Shown: positions 19,041 through 28,483 of the stretch, piece after piece | Position numbering within the stretch: the first letter of the stretch is position 1 | Layout of the letters: each line of letters opens with the position of its first letter | Source: an uncultured Cedecea sp. | Lineage (GTDB): Bacteria; Pseudomonadota; Gammaproteobacteria; Enterobacterales; Enterobacteriaceae | Assembly: GCF_947498825.1 (NCBI RefSeq) | Contig: NZ_CANMLV010000011.1 | Location: 1 to 64,000, forward strand | Length of the DNA: 64,000 bases | Direction: 5' to 3' | Position numbers and translations under genes: made by a program | The notes under the pieces: generated by a model | What the model was told of the DNA's origin: nothing | Databases searched by the model: none | The model's input: the letters and a program-made list of their open reading frames with translations, nothing else

Positions 19041-19089
19041 TGCACCAGTATAGTGCTTTATTATGACACAAGAGCACTATATTGGTGCA
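19041..19089. promoter_or_regulatory. Two NtrC enhancer sites upstream of glnA
   Basis: TGCACCAGTATAGTGC (19041-19056) and GCACTATATTGGTGCA (19074-19089) are dyads of the NtrC type. The second is the strong E. coli site. Their centres are 33 bases apart, about three helical turns, which suits cooperative binding of NtrC dimers. They lie about 70-140 bases upstream of glnAp2 and also close to the divergent typA promoter region. Confidence 0.9.
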
Positions 19090-19239
19090 ATTTACGTTAT
19101 GATCCCTGTGCCTGCTCCGTGAAAACGATCACAACCCCTTACTTCTTATATTGTTTGTAAAGGTTCTTTATGATCCTGTTCTGTACTTCGATTAATACGT
19201 GTACAATAACGCGCTATTTCTAATGCCTGAGGCAAATCT

Positions 19240-21063
19240 GTGATCGAAAATTTGCGTAATATCGCCATCATCGCGCACGTTGACCATGGTAAAACTACCT
19301 TGGTTGACAAGCTGTTACAACAATCTGGTACCTTTAGCGACCGCGCTGAAGCGACCGAACGTGTGATGGACTCCAACGACTTGGAGAAAGAGCGTGGAAT
19401 TACCATCCTCGCTAAAAACACCGCTATCAACTGGAATAACTATCGTATCAACATCGTTGATACCCCAGGACACGCCGACTTCGGTGGAGAAGTTGAACGC
19501 GTAATGTCAATGGTTGACTCCGTATTGCTGGTTGTTGATGCAATGGACGGACCTATGCCTCAAACGCGCTTTGTCACTAAAAAAGCGTTTGACCATGGCT
19601 TGAAGCCTATTGTTGTTATCAACAAAGTTGACCGTCCTGGTGCTCGCCCTGACTGGGTTGTTGACCAAGTATTTGACCTGTTCGTTAATCTTGATGCTAC
19701 TGACGACCAGCTTGATTTCCCGATTATTTATGCGTCAGCGCTGATGGGTATTGCCGGTAATGATCACAGCGACATGGCTGCAGACATGACCCCGCTGTAC
19801 CAGGCGATTGTTGACCATGTTCCAGCACCCAATGTTGATGTTGATGGTCCATTCCAGATGCAGATCTCTCAGCTGGATTACAACAACTATGTTGGTGTTA
19901 TCGGGATTGGTCGTATCAAACGCGGTAAGGTTAAGCCAAACCAGCAAATCACGCTTATCGATACCGAAGGGAAAACCCGTAACGGTAAAGTCGGTAAAGT
20001 ACTGGGCCATCTTGGTCTGGAGCGTATTGAAACAGCTGAAGCTGAAGCGGGTGATATCATTGCTATCACCGGTCTGGGTGAACTGAATATCTCTGATACC
20101 CTGTGCGACACTCAGAATGTTGAAGCGCTGAAACCTCTGTCGGTTGATGAACCAACAGTAAGCATGTTCTTCAACGTCAACACCTCTCCGTTCTGTGGTA
20201 AAGAGGGTAAATATGTTACCTCTCGTCAGATCCTCGAACGTCTGAACAAAGAGCTGGTGCATAACGTTGCTCTGCGTGTTGAAGAAACCGAAGATGCGGA
20301 TGCATTCCGTGTTTCTGGTCGTGGTGAGTTACACCTGTCCGTTCTTATCGAAAATATGCGTCGTGAAGGCTTCGAGCTGGCAGTATCTCGCCCGAAAGTT
20401 ATCAACCGTATGATCGATGGTCGTATGCAAGAGCCGTTTGAAAACGTGACTCTGGATATCGAAGAGCAGCACCAGGGCTCTATCATGCAAGCCATGGGTG
20501 AGCGTAAAGGCGACGTTAAGGACATGATCCCTGACGGTAAAGGTCGTATTCGTCTTGATTACCTGATCCCGGCGCGTGGTCTGATTGGTTTCCGTACTGA
20601 GTTCATGACGATGACTTCTGGTACTGGCCTGCTGTACTCCACCTTCAGTCACTATGACGATGTTCGTCCGGGTGAAATTGGCCAGCGTCAGAATGGCGTA
20701 CTGATCTCTAACGGTCAGGGTAAAGCTGTTGCGTTTGCACTGTTCAGCCTGCAGGATCGCGGTAAATTGTTCCTCGGTCACGGTGCAGAAGTTTACGAAG
20801 GGCAAATTATCGGTATTCACAGCCGCTCTAATGACCTGACTGTAAACTGCCTGACCGGTAAGAAACTGACCAACATGCGTGCATCGGGTACAGATGAAGC
20901 AACGACACTGGTTCCGGCTATCAAAATGTCCCTGGAACAAGCGATTGAATTCATCGATGACGACGAACTGGTAGAAGTGACACCTACTTCTATTCGTATT
21001 CGTAAACGTCACCTGACTGAAAACGATCGTAAACGCGCTTCGCGCGGCAGCAAAGACGTATAA
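19240..21063 (+). CDS. typA: Ribosome-associated GTPase TypA/BipA
   Basis: This translational GTPase binds the ribosome and supports 50S assembly and growth under cold or stress. The 607-residue product has E. coli length. Motifs are HVDHGKTTL (P-loop), ERGITI (switch I), DTPGHADF (G3) and NKVD (G4), followed by the EF-G-like domains and the BipA-specific C-terminus. The start is a GTG at 19240. Its last 51 codons and terminator are duplicated at 28484-28710, so the present 3' end may have been supplied by the island that follows. The gene itself is intact. Confidence 0.97.
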   Translation: MIENLRNIAIIAHVDHGKTTLVDKLLQQSGTFSDRAEATERVMDSNDLEKERGITILAKNTAINWNNYRINIVDTPGHADFGGEVERVMSMVDSVLLVVDAMDGPMPQTRFVTKKAFDHGLKPIVVINKVDRPGARPDWVVDQVFDLFVNLDATDDQLDFPIIYASALMGIAGNDHSDMAADMTPLYQAIVDHVPAPNVDVDGPFQMQISQLDYNNYVGVIGIGRIKRGKVKPNQQITLIDTEGKTRNGKVGKVLGHLGLERIETAEAEAGDIIAITGLGELNISDTLCDTQNVEALKPLSVDEPTVSMFFNVNTSPFCGKEGKYVTSRQILERLNKELVHNVALRVEETEDADAFRVSGRGELHLSVLIENMRREGFELAVSRPKVINRMIDGRMQEPFENVTLDIEEQHQGSIMQAMGERKGDVKDMIPDGKGRIRLDYLIPARGLIGFRTEFMTMTSGTGLLYSTFSHYDDVRPGEIGQRQNGVLISNGQGKAVAFALFSLQDRGKLFLGHGAEVYEGQIIGIHSRSNDLTVNCLTGKKLTNMRASGTDEATTLVPAIKMSLEQAIEFIDDDELVEVTPTSIRIRKRHLTENDRKRASRGSKDV

Positions 21064-21136
21064 TTCGTCTTAGCTGATATAAGCAGCCATCAAAGCCTGA
21101 GTTCGGTATTCCACTGGACTCAGGCTTTTTTTATTT
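20910..21136 (+). repeat. Direct repeat, upstream copy (typA 3' end and terminator)
   Basis: The region from GGTTCCGGCTAT inside typA through its terminator (AAAGCCTGAGT, ACTCAGGC, T7) recurs at 28484-28710. Coding parts differ at ten positions, nine of them silent; the one replacement is Ile to Leu. The two copies bound a segment of about 7.35 kb. Confidence 0.9.
21093..21133 (+). terminator. Terminator of typA
   Basis: AAAGCCTGAGT and ACTCAGGCTTTTTTT form a stem across a 14-base loop. An almost identical hairpin follows the duplicated typA end at 28664-28706. Confidence 0.85.
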
Positions 21137-21656
21137 CAGATTTATTCTTTCCGTTCCAGTTTGCAGTGTGCCAAAACATTCCCCATTATTTTGCGACGGG
21201 CCTCGGTGATTTGAAGGTGTCTTTTTTCATCACTGGTGGTGGTGTTGCTGGTACACACCATAACGCGTCATCAGGTGCTGAAACCTTTGTATTTGAGCAC
21301 AAATGGAGAGGAAGATATGTTGAATATAAGAATGGATTCAGGACCGTTGCTGTTTAAATTTTTGCTAGCTGTAATAATGGCACTGAGCTGGTTAAGGGGA
21401 GGGGGATGCTCAATGGAACGGCTACACACGTTAAGGACTTTTTGTCCGATAAATCATAATGAAAAACACCCTCAAAACGATGTATTTTTAATCGAAATTT
21501 GGCATTTAACGGATGCTCTTGTCTACGAATCGATTTTTCAGACGAAAAATTTCTCCTTACTGTACGGTTGGTCTCAAACCTGTTATTAGGTGACAGGAAA
21601 CAACGAAAGCATCATCTATATCCGGTTTTATTCTATGCTATAAGTCACTGATCAGA
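21137..21656. other. Left part of the island, no confident gene
   Basis: About 520 bases between the typA terminator and the leftmost island gene. The best frame is 21317-21589 on the plus strand (90 codons). Its ATG follows GAGAGGAAGAT, and its start MLNIRMDSGPLLFKFLLAVI contains a hydrophobic stretch. I see no recognisable family, and it may be fortuitous. No integrase fragment is recognisable here. Confidence 0.4.
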
Positions 21657-22661
21657 TTATTTTCGCGACCTAGAAAAAATTTTTTTGACCATTCGTCGCT
21701 TAATTCTGGAGAAAGACTTTCTGAAAGGGACGATATATGTGTTTTTTATACCAGCATAACATTCATATTTCTCACCATTAACACCGAATATTAATTTTTT
21801 TTCGTGGGAAGGTTGTAACTGACTTTTGAACAACTTATCCCAGAAAGCGAAAATAAATCCAAAGTTTATATCGAAGTGCTTTTTGTCACTACTGTGATGT
21901 AATTGATGGTATGCCGGACTAATAAGTATACTTCTGATAACTTTAGGGTAGCGCAGAAAAACTTTTGAATGCTGAAGGTTGAGTCCCAGAAAAAGAAGGA
22001 TAAACATAAATACATTTTGCCCGGCAAATAATATGTAAGCATGGGAAGAATCAAAAAAATAATCGACAATGCCGGAGTAAGTACCAGAGAATAAGCTCAC
22101 CATCAAAATAAAGCAACATTGGTTGACTGGATGAGAGCGGTATGATGTTAGTGGATTAAGCTCCTCCGCGATGTGGTGTATTTTATGATACTCCCATAAA
22201 AAAATAATTTTGTGGGAAAAATAGTGTTCAAGAAAAACCGCAAAATCAAAAACTACCAAAGACAGCAATGTAAGGATTATACCCAGAAAAAGTCCGGGGG
22301 AATACTTTTGCGTAGGCATTCCTATATATGAAAGAAAATGAATAACTTCTCCATGAAAGAAAAGTGCAGCGCCGGCAACAAAACTATACATGAATCCCAA
22401 AAAAATCTTATCAAAAATAAAAAGCTTCAGATCATCTTTTGCAGACCGGGTGCGAAAATCATGAGTACCAATAACAGCCTTCAGTGCAGACAGGAGGTTA
22501 GTACTATGGGATGAGTAAGCATAAAATATAACTGCTATTACCAAAGCTGTAACCAGATATCCAATAAACAGACCGTTCGAGGGTATAAAAAAAACGCTAG
22601 CACGGTCATAAAGAGGAATAATAAAATTTTCATAAATCCAAATCATGAAGTTTTTAACCAT
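21657..22661 (-). CDS. Sterol desaturase / fatty acid hydroxylase family membrane protein
   Basis: The 334-residue membrane protein has hydrophobic segments near 30-50, 85-110, 122-145 and 205-230. It carries the histidine clusters of the non-haem diiron membrane hydroxylases: HYFSH (146-150), HKIHH (159-163), a further His at 177 and 231, and HQLHH (252-256). Family members hydroxylate or desaturate lipids or other hydrophobic substrates in the membrane. It is the last gene of a six-gene leftward operon, 22 bases after the Gfo/Idh/MocA gene. The C-terminus is strongly basic. The substrate cannot be read from sequence. Confidence 0.85.
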   Translation of the reverse strand: MVKNFMIWIYENFIIPLYDRASVFFIPSNGLFIGYLVTALVIAVIFYAYSSHSTNLLSALKAVIGTHDFRTRSAKDDLKLFIFDKIFLGFMYSFVAGAALFFHGEVIHFLSYIGMPTQKYSPGLFLGIILTLLSLVVFDFAVFLEHYFSHKIIFLWEYHKIHHIAEELNPLTSYRSHPVNQCCFILMVSLFSGTYSGIVDYFFDSSHAYILFAGQNVFMFILLFLGLNLQHSKVFLRYPKVIRSILISPAYHQLHHSSDKKHFDINFGFIFAFWDKLFKSQLQPSHEKKLIFGVNGEKYECYAGIKNTYIVPFRKSFSRIKRRMVKKIFSRSRK

Positions 22662-22683
22662 ATTTATTAAACCCTATATGAAA

Positions 22684-23691
22684 TCAGGAGTGTGAATCTT
22701 CAATTATACGGAGGAGATCCATCGTATTAATACACTCAGACTGCAACTGCTTAAGTTGAGAGGTGTCAGGATTTTTTATAAATTCGGATAGCTGTTTCAG
22801 CATGGTGATATGTTGTTTTTCTAATATATTAATAATAATTTCCTTTTTATCAATTAAAGGCTTCGTGCCCCACTCGATCTGTACCCTCATATTTGGTTGT
22901 AACGTGCCATATACAAAAGATCCGCTGTAGGACATAACGAAATCATTAATGATCAATCGCCCTTTAGAACCGGATATTTCAAATTTCTGCTGAACAACAA
23001 AATCGCTATATGACGCACTGACCATAAAAACAATATCTGTATCAGTGTGCCCAATGGCGCTCATATCAACGTTGGTATTATTATCGTCGCACAACAATAT
23101 CGAATGTATTCTGTTGATACTTCGACATGGGATGAATTTACTGATAATTCTTAACGGATACCAGCCAAGGTCACCTGCCACGCCGTATGGCTCAAGTACA
23201 GGGTCGAATTTTAACTGTCCTGTGTTTTTGTCAGGCCAAGAAAAACTTGCCCGGATTTTGTTTACAATCCCGACATATTCATTTAATAGGTCGTCAAGCA
23301 TCTTGTACCAGAGCGTATGGATGTAATGTGCAGCATCTATCCATACAAGATGTCTGGAACTGGCCTTATCCAGCAGAGCCTGCATAGATAAGGTGGATGG
23401 GAAAGGCTTTTCAATCAATGCATGTTTATTGAATTCGATACATAAGCTCAGCAGTTTCTCTTTCTCAGATGTCGGTGTAGCAATATAAACAACATCTAGT
23501 TGTTCATCAGAAAAAAAATCTTTGCTACAAATAAATCCTCTGTCATGGGCAATGCTGTATTTAATACAGAATTTTTCAGATGATGCAGCTGTTCTTGACA
23601 GAACGGAATGCAACTTGATTCCCGCCTCAGAGCAACTTTCGGCGATAATGCCCGCCATCATGCCCGTCCCGATAATTCCTAACCTAACCAT
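22684..23691 (-). CDS. Gfo/Idh/MocA family NAD(P)-dependent oxidoreductase
   Basis: The 335-residue cytoplasmic protein has an N-terminal Rossmann fold (LGIIGTGMMAGIIAES, residues 4-19), the family motif IEKPFPST with its Glu-Lys-Pro (94-96), and AGDLGWYPLRI in the C-terminal substrate domain. Members oxidise or reduce sugars, inositols or carbonyl intermediates; the closest reaction is unknown. It overlaps the upstream cupin gene by eight bases, implying translational coupling. Base composition is AT-rich compared with the flanking core genes. Confidence 0.88.
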   Translation of the reverse strand: MVRLGIIGTGMMAGIIAESCSEAGIKLHSVLSRTAASSEKFCIKYSIAHDRGFICSKDFFSDEQLDVVYIATPTSEKEKLLSLCIEFNKHALIEKPFPSTLSMQALLDKASSRHLVWIDAAHYIHTLWYKMLDDLLNEYVGIVNKIRASFSWPDKNTGQLKFDPVLEPYGVAGDLGWYPLRIISKFIPCRSINRIHSILLCDDNNTNVDMSAIGHTDTDIVFMVSASYSDFVVQQKFEISGSKGRLIINDFVMSYSGSFVYGTLQPNMRVQIEWGTKPLIDKKEIIINILEKQHITMLKQLSEFIKNPDTSQLKQLQSECINTMDLLRIIEDSHS

Positions 23692-23977
23692 AGTAACACC
23701 TGTAATCTATTGGCTCTGATACTTTTACTGTGAATACAGTACCTTCCGGGATAGTGATTTCACTATTTGGTAGGGCGGGAAATACATCATCACCAAGGAT
23801 AAAATAAGCACATCCGCTCAGAATAATAAAACGTTCTGTTTTATCAGCAAGCCATTTGAATTCACCTGCAGCCATAAACCCCATTGTGACTTTAATTTTG
23901 TTTTGATAAAAGTCACGCAGCAAGACCTTTCCGTCAAAAAAAATATGTGTACTGTCAAACTCAAATAACTCAGACAT
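23684..23977 (-). CDS. PpnP-like small cupin (DUF1255)
   Basis: This 97-residue single-domain cupin resembles E. coli PpnP (YaiE). Shared features are FFDGKV near the start, GFMAAGEFKW, TERFIILSG, the IPEGTVFTVKV strand and a C-terminal YRCYYG. E. coli PpnP is a nucleoside phosphorylase, but the similarity here is family-level only. In an oxidative operon it might instead act on an intermediate. It overlaps both neighbours by eight bases, so it is an integral part of the operon. Confidence 0.78.
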   Translation of the reverse strand: MSELFEFDSTHIFFDGKVLLRDFYQNKIKVTMGFMAAGEFKWLADKTERFIILSGCAYFILGDDVFPALPNSEITIPEGTVFTVKVSEPIDYRCYYG

Positions 23978-24572
23978 GGTCTTTTACCAGAAATTTAATG
24001 TATGGGTCATCAACATCCAGCTCATTTTTTAGAGGACTTGTTATAACTTCCGGAACAGGATCAAAGCCAAGATGTTTTCTCTTGTCGAATCTTAAGTCAG
24101 GACTTCTTGTATAACATAGGATAAGCTGAAGCCTATTATCATATGGGCAGGCTTCCCGCCAGTGCTCTAATTTTTTTCCGTCAAGAACAAGACCATCCCC
24201 ACGATTTATGTTATAGGCTTTGCCATCAACATAAATACTCCATTCATTTATTTCCATGGGATGTATACCAATCGATATAATGTAATCGACAGAGTTCCTG
24301 TCTTTATGTTTTGGCAAAACATATCCTTTCTTATAGTTCCAGAGGAAAGAATAGCTTGGATAAACATTTTCACCTACATGAGAGGATATTTCATCACAAT
24401 AATAGCTTAGTAAAGCTTCTCCATATGGTATGGCATAATACATATGTGCATCTTCACTATCTTTATTTCCTTTAAGATGCCCCAAGGTCTCTGAAATCGC
24501 CAGATAATGATAAAATATATCCACTTCACGTTCTGTTATGATTGAAGGCAAGATCTTGACTCCGAAGAACAT
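23970..24572 (-). CDS. Fe(II)/2-oxoglutarate-dependent oxygenase-like protein
   Basis: The 200-residue protein has the pattern of a double-stranded beta-helix oxygenase: HKD at 89-91 (HxD), a distal His at 137 (RGDGLVLDGKKLEHW) and Arg147 as the probable 2-oxoglutarate anchor. This resembles prolyl-hydroxylase-type enzymes, which hydroxylate, desaturate or otherwise oxidise amino acids and small molecules. The start codon follows the stop of the diiron gene with no gap. The assignment comes from motif spacing, so substrate and even activity are unproven. Confidence 0.72.
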   Translation of the reverse strand: MFFGVKILPSIITEREVDIFYHYLAISETLGHLKGNKDSEDAHMYYAIPYGEALLSYYCDEISSHVGENVYPSYSFLWNYKKGYVLPKHKDRNSVDYIISIGIHPMEINEWSIYVDGKAYNINRGDGLVLDGKKLEHWREACPYDNRLQLILCYTRSPDLRFDKRKHLGFDPVPEVITSPLKNELDVDDPYIKFLVKDHV

Positions 24573-25322
24573 TTATTTACCCTCCATAATCTTATCAATG
24601 AAATTATCATGTCTGGCCTGAAATCGATTTTCAATAATGTCTCCGGGTATGCGACTGGTTTTAGAAAGCCATGCTATACCCTCTGGGTTGACATGAAGAA
24701 TTTTCTTGAAAGTCGTTAAATGGTCATAAACCATTTCCTTTTTAGCGGGCTTAGCCTTAATTAGCTGTCGGAAATAATTTACGCCAAGCTGAACATGTTT
24801 TGCTTCATCATTCATCGCACCTTTGTAGATTTTCCCGATCAAGCTATTTTCACCAAATGCATGAATAAAAAGATTAAATTGTTCAAGTGCACCATTTTCA
24901 AGGAAAACATGGCTCAGGAACGTTTCATCAAAAGTGTTCAGTTTCTGAAAATGGTCTAGGTACAGCTCCCTAGTTTTGGACAAATCCAGTATGTGTCCAT
25001 TAGCTAATATGGCATAGCGTGAAAACAATTCAGCATGTCTTGCTTCGTCATTTACTGCCTGAGCCAGACCAATCTTCAGAGAAAAATCTGTCGCCTGCAG
25101 CATCAGTTCAGCTGCATTCTCCATCCCGATGAGTTCAACATGGGAGGATAAACTGGCCACTGTGATCGCGTCTTCTTTGAGATCATCAGGGAAATCGTCA
25201 TTGCCAGCTTTCCCCCAGTCAAGACCAATATCCCAAGTCTGTTTCGTCTTTCCTTTTTGGTATAATGCATAATGCTTATCTTCCAGAAAGTTTATTTCAC
25301 TCATTTTTGGTTGATTGTTCAT
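24573..25322 (-). CDS. Ferritin-like diiron oxygenase
   Basis: The 249-residue helical protein carries a complete carboxylate-bridged diiron set: Glu63, Glu93-x2-His96 (NDEARH), Glu142 (LENGALEQF) and Glu173-x2-His176 (NDEAKH). The helices are spaced about 30 residues apart within each pair. This is the ferritin/R2/AurF arrangement. Relatives oxidise amines, hydroxylate, or cleave carbon bonds with dioxygen. It overlaps the upstream MFS gene by 26 bases and abuts the oxygenase gene. I could not assign it to a named subfamily. Confidence 0.8.
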   Translation of the reverse strand: MNNQPKMSEINFLEDKHYALYQKGKTKQTWDIGLDWGKAGNDDFPDDLKEDAITVASLSSHVELIGMENAAELMLQATDFSLKIGLAQAVNDEARHAELFSRYAILANGHILDLSKTRELYLDHFQKLNTFDETFLSHVFLENGALEQFNLFIHAFGENSLIGKIYKGAMNDEAKHVQLGVNYFRQLIKAKPAKKEMVYDHLTTFKKILHVNPEGIAWLSKTSRIPGDIIENRFQARHDNFIDKIMEGK

Positions 25323-26493
25323 GCGTATTTTCCCTCTGTTTTGATGAATAGATATTCCATGACATAACTAAAAGAAGAACACAAAGTATTGAACTTGTTA
25401 TCCTGAAAGTCGTTTCCAGTGATAGGACGTTCGCAATATACCCGCCAATGAGGGGCATTGTGATTGCTACTACAGAAGACATCATCTGTATTGTGCCTGT
25501 GGCCTTACCGACATTTTTAAAACCGATAATCTCCCTGATGCCAAAGCGTATGGAAAAAAAAGTCACACCCGAGGAAATACCTATCAGGATGATACATCCG
25601 TAAAAAATATATACAGATGCTATATTCCCGCTCACAAAACCGAAAATTGCAAATGATAAAGTGTTAATCATGACGGACGTTGTCAGTATGACTACGGATA
25701 TAAGTTTTTTATTCAATAGTGACGCTATCTTCGTGCCAATGACCCCGCCTATTCCAATAAGAGATATTATTAACCCGATGCTATTTTCGTTCTCACCGAT
25801 CTTTTTAAAGAAAAGACCTAACATATCGTTGCTTAAAAAAAATGCGAAGTTCGCCACGGTGTACCCAGAAACCAAGTAAAAAATATTTTTGTTGTTCTTC
25901 ATTTCCCTTGTGAAGGAGTAATTCTTTTCTTTCTCCACATTTTTCTTTTTCCCGGAATGCTCCTCTGGCTCCTTTCGCCGAAGTGATATAAGTTCACATA
26001 ACAGGCTCAAAGCATTCAGACATGACGAAAATACAATTACAGACCATATGCCAGAAAGGTTATACAGAGCCACCACTGCGACCGGAACCAGTATGCGACT
26101 AAAATTAATAAGATATCCATATATCTCATAGAATCTTTTCGATTCATCGTCATTTTCGTTAAGCTTCACGTTTGATATGTTCAACCCGCATCGTGCGGTT
26201 GTTTTAATAAAGGCTATAGCGAGCAGTCCATAAATGCTGCCTGTCAAAATAAATATTGGTGTTACAAAGCTGTTTATGGTGAAGAAAAAAGAACGCCAGT
26301 GATGAATATGTCCGCTATCGAGTAATTTACCGAAAAAATTACTTGAAAAAAGAAATGGCAGTGCGAAGCATGCTCCGAGAAGCCCCATTTCACTAGGCAT
26401 TGCATCATAAAGATAAATAGCCACAATACTCAGCAGCGCATAATCAAGGTAAGTATCAAGTTCGTTAGCGCCGATACCAATGTATTTCAGCAT
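25297..26493 (-). CDS. Major facilitator superfamily transporter
   Basis: The 398-residue membrane protein has about twelve hydrophobic segments in two halves, with a charged central loop (RRKEPEEHSGKKKNVEKEK, about residues 195-215). This is typical of MFS exporters. ATG 26493 is chosen because AAGGA lies seven bases upstream; an upstream frame extension lacks this. It is the first gene of the six-gene operon and the only transporter in it, so export of the pathway product is the simplest role. Uptake of a precursor cannot be excluded. Confidence 0.88.
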   Translation of the reverse strand: MLKYIGIGANELDTYLDYALLSIVAIYLYDAMPSEMGLLGACFALPFLFSSNFFGKLLDSGHIHHWRSFFFTINSFVTPIFILTGSIYGLLAIAFIKTTARCGLNISNVKLNENDDESKRFYEIYGYLINFSRILVPVAVVALYNLSGIWSVIVFSSCLNALSLLCELISLRRKEPEEHSGKKKNVEKEKNYSFTREMKNNKNIFYLVSGYTVANFAFFLSNDMLGLFFKKIGENENSIGLIISLIGIGGVIGTKIASLLNKKLISVVILTTSVMINTLSFAIFGFVSGNIASVYIFYGCIILIGISSGVTFFSIRFGIREIIGFKNVGKATGTIQMMSSVVAITMPLIGGYIANVLSLETTFRITSSILCVLLLVMSWNIYSSKQRENTHEQSTKNE

Positions 26494-27262
26494 AATAATT
26501 TCCTTATTAAGCGGATAAACAGACATAAGGGTATCCCTTATGCCTGTTATTTAATTATACCGCCAGCGGTTGATAATCCATAAATCCTCCTTTATTAAAT
26601 TGATCTTATATATTGTACTGCCTGTATGGAATTTAACCATAGCACCTCAAAAAAGAGGATGTAAATATAAAGTTTGTTTTTTGTTGATCAAGCATAAAGG
26701 TGAGGTAAAGCCACATTATTTAATGTGTTTAAAAAACAAACAACTACCCCCACAAAAAACCGAAATTGAGAATTGTCTTAATCTCATTATGATTGATTTT
26801 TGTCTTTTGTGATTGGCTTTATTTATTAAAATAATCTTGCTTGTAATATATAATATATGCTCTTAAGGATGGTGGAAGATAATTTCTCACAAAAACAAAC
26901 TGTATTGATATAATTATCAGGCGAATGTTTGCTCAAGTAAGTATCCGGATTCACTCTGATGCTAATTAAGAGTGTTTATGAGTCTTTAGTTAATTTTAAA
27001 GTGACTTTAAATCATAGCACTTCTCCTGATGAATTAATTCAAACTTATTTCCCTGATTGGAAGAAAAAATAGCTATGCCTGTGAGCAATGAGTTTCTTAA
27101 TACTCTTTTTTCTCACAAGGATGGTTATGAAAAATAAAAGTTCCTGAGCTATATCTGGCTGGGGAATATTATATGGTCTCTTTATCTGATTTGTTTTTCA
27201 TTTGGTACTTCTGTCTCTTTTTGGTACGGTCCCTGCCTCCTAAATAGCTGTGCCTAATACCG
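26494..27262. other. AT-rich region upstream of the island operon
   Basis: About 770 bases that should hold the promoter of the leftward operon. A 37-codon frame on the plus strand at 26959-27072 ends in DELIQTYFPDWKKK and reads like a protein C-terminus. A second short frame, MPVSNEFLNTLFSHKDGYEK, follows at 27075-27137. Both look like debris of an earlier gene rather than complete genes. No regulator is visible. Confidence 0.4.
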
Positions 27263-28293
27263 CTACACTTTTGCCAGACCATGTTTACCTCCGGGGAATG
27301 GACTGACGGTTTTCATAAAATGATGAACCTTTCTCAGTAACTGCCACATTGAACGGCACCGATGATTACGCGTTATCGTGTCGTGAAGCGCCTGGCATAA
27401 CCGCTCAACGTGGTTCACCCACGGCGAGTAAATGGGCTGATAAATCACCCTGAACTTCGCGTTAGCCTTCAGCCAGAGTTGGGTTTCATGGCTCTTGTGA
27501 ATAATGTAATTATCCACGATTAGCGTGATGGTTTTTGCCCGACGTTAAGTTGCCTTCAGGTACTTAAGCTGGCTGATGAACAGCACCGAACTTTTGCTGT
27601 TGCCGCCAACGTAACTGACTTTGCCCGTTCCGCTGTGCAGTGCTCCGGCCAGATAATATTTTTCATTTTGACCCGGTGTAACGACATGTTTTTGATGTCC
27701 GCGCAGCTGCCAGTCCGTACCGATTTTAGGATTAAGATGGATATCGACTTCATCTTCATAAAATTCCGGGTATTCTGAACTGCACTTATCCAGCGCTTTG
27801 TGGATGGCTGACATCTTTTCATCTTTATGCGGGTCAGGGATACGCAGAGTCGGTGCGGCTCTGCGCCAGACCAGACTCGCTAACGGCAACCAGCGGCGAA
27901 CAGTACCAGCATCTAAGGTGCATCCAGTTATGTCTTTGATTTTGATTGCCAGAAGCTCTGTGCTCCAGCGAGAACGCTGATAGCCAAAATCAACGGGAGA
28001 GTGTTTTATCAGCTCACGGAGCAATGTGCAGATATGTTCAAAAGGCCAGCGACGGCAACATCCTGCGGGTAACGATTTCAGACCTTCGACACCCGACAAA
28101 GTGAACCAGTTAATCCAGCGTCCGACAGATGAGCGGGCACAGCAGAGCGTTCTGGCAACGTCACTGACGCGCTCTCCAGGTGCAACATCAGCATGGCGGT
28201 CAGTCTGCGGGCATGATTTTTATCGCGCGTTTTATGGATAGTTTTCTGCATCAGGCGTCGTTCGGTACGGGGTATGGGTGCTATGATCGGCAT
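27263..28293 (-). pseudogene. IS630-family transposase, broken
   Basis: Read leftward, the frame begins MPIIAPIPRTERRLMQKTIH and shifts frame near 28172; the helix-turn-helix part continues in another frame as GERVSDVARTLCCARSSVGR. It then proceeds through VDFGYQRSRWSTELLAIKI and EFYEDEVDIHLNPKIGTDW (first catalytic Asp region). An in-frame TAA at 27545-27547 interrupts it before RRAKTITLIVDNYIIHKS (second Asp) and WVNHVERL (catalytic Glu). The end FPGGKHGLAKV matches the family C-terminus. With one frameshift and one nonsense codon it should be inactive. Confidence 0.9.
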
Positions 28294-28483
28294 CGCTCAG
28301 TCCGGTTAGTGATTTGTTTCTTTTTGGCGATTGATCAGATCGCACAATCTGGGCTGAGTTCCCTCAAAGTGATCTATTATTCCGCGCAGCTATTTAGAAT
28401 TAGCCTCTTGCAGAGCATTTTTTTTAAATGACGGGGTATATGTTCTGCTTCCGGGTCGCTGGACAGGCAAGGGGAAGTAGACC
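28294..28483. other. Right part of the island, no gene
   Basis: About 190 bases between the IS630 remnant and the duplicated typA end. I see no reading frame or site I can name. The last 45 bases before the repeat are GC-richer than the rest. A frame opening at 28428 runs by chance into the typA fragment. Confidence 0.4.

Noticed and set aside
20329..21012. Long antisense frame inside typA
   Set aside because: It is a codon-usage shadow of a strongly conserved gene; the plus-strand product is unmistakable TypA.
26570..26812. 80-codon plus-strand frame upstream of the MFS gene
   Set aside because: It has low-complexity AT-rich codons, no ribosome-binding site and no recognisable motif, and it lies in the presumed promoter region of the island operon.
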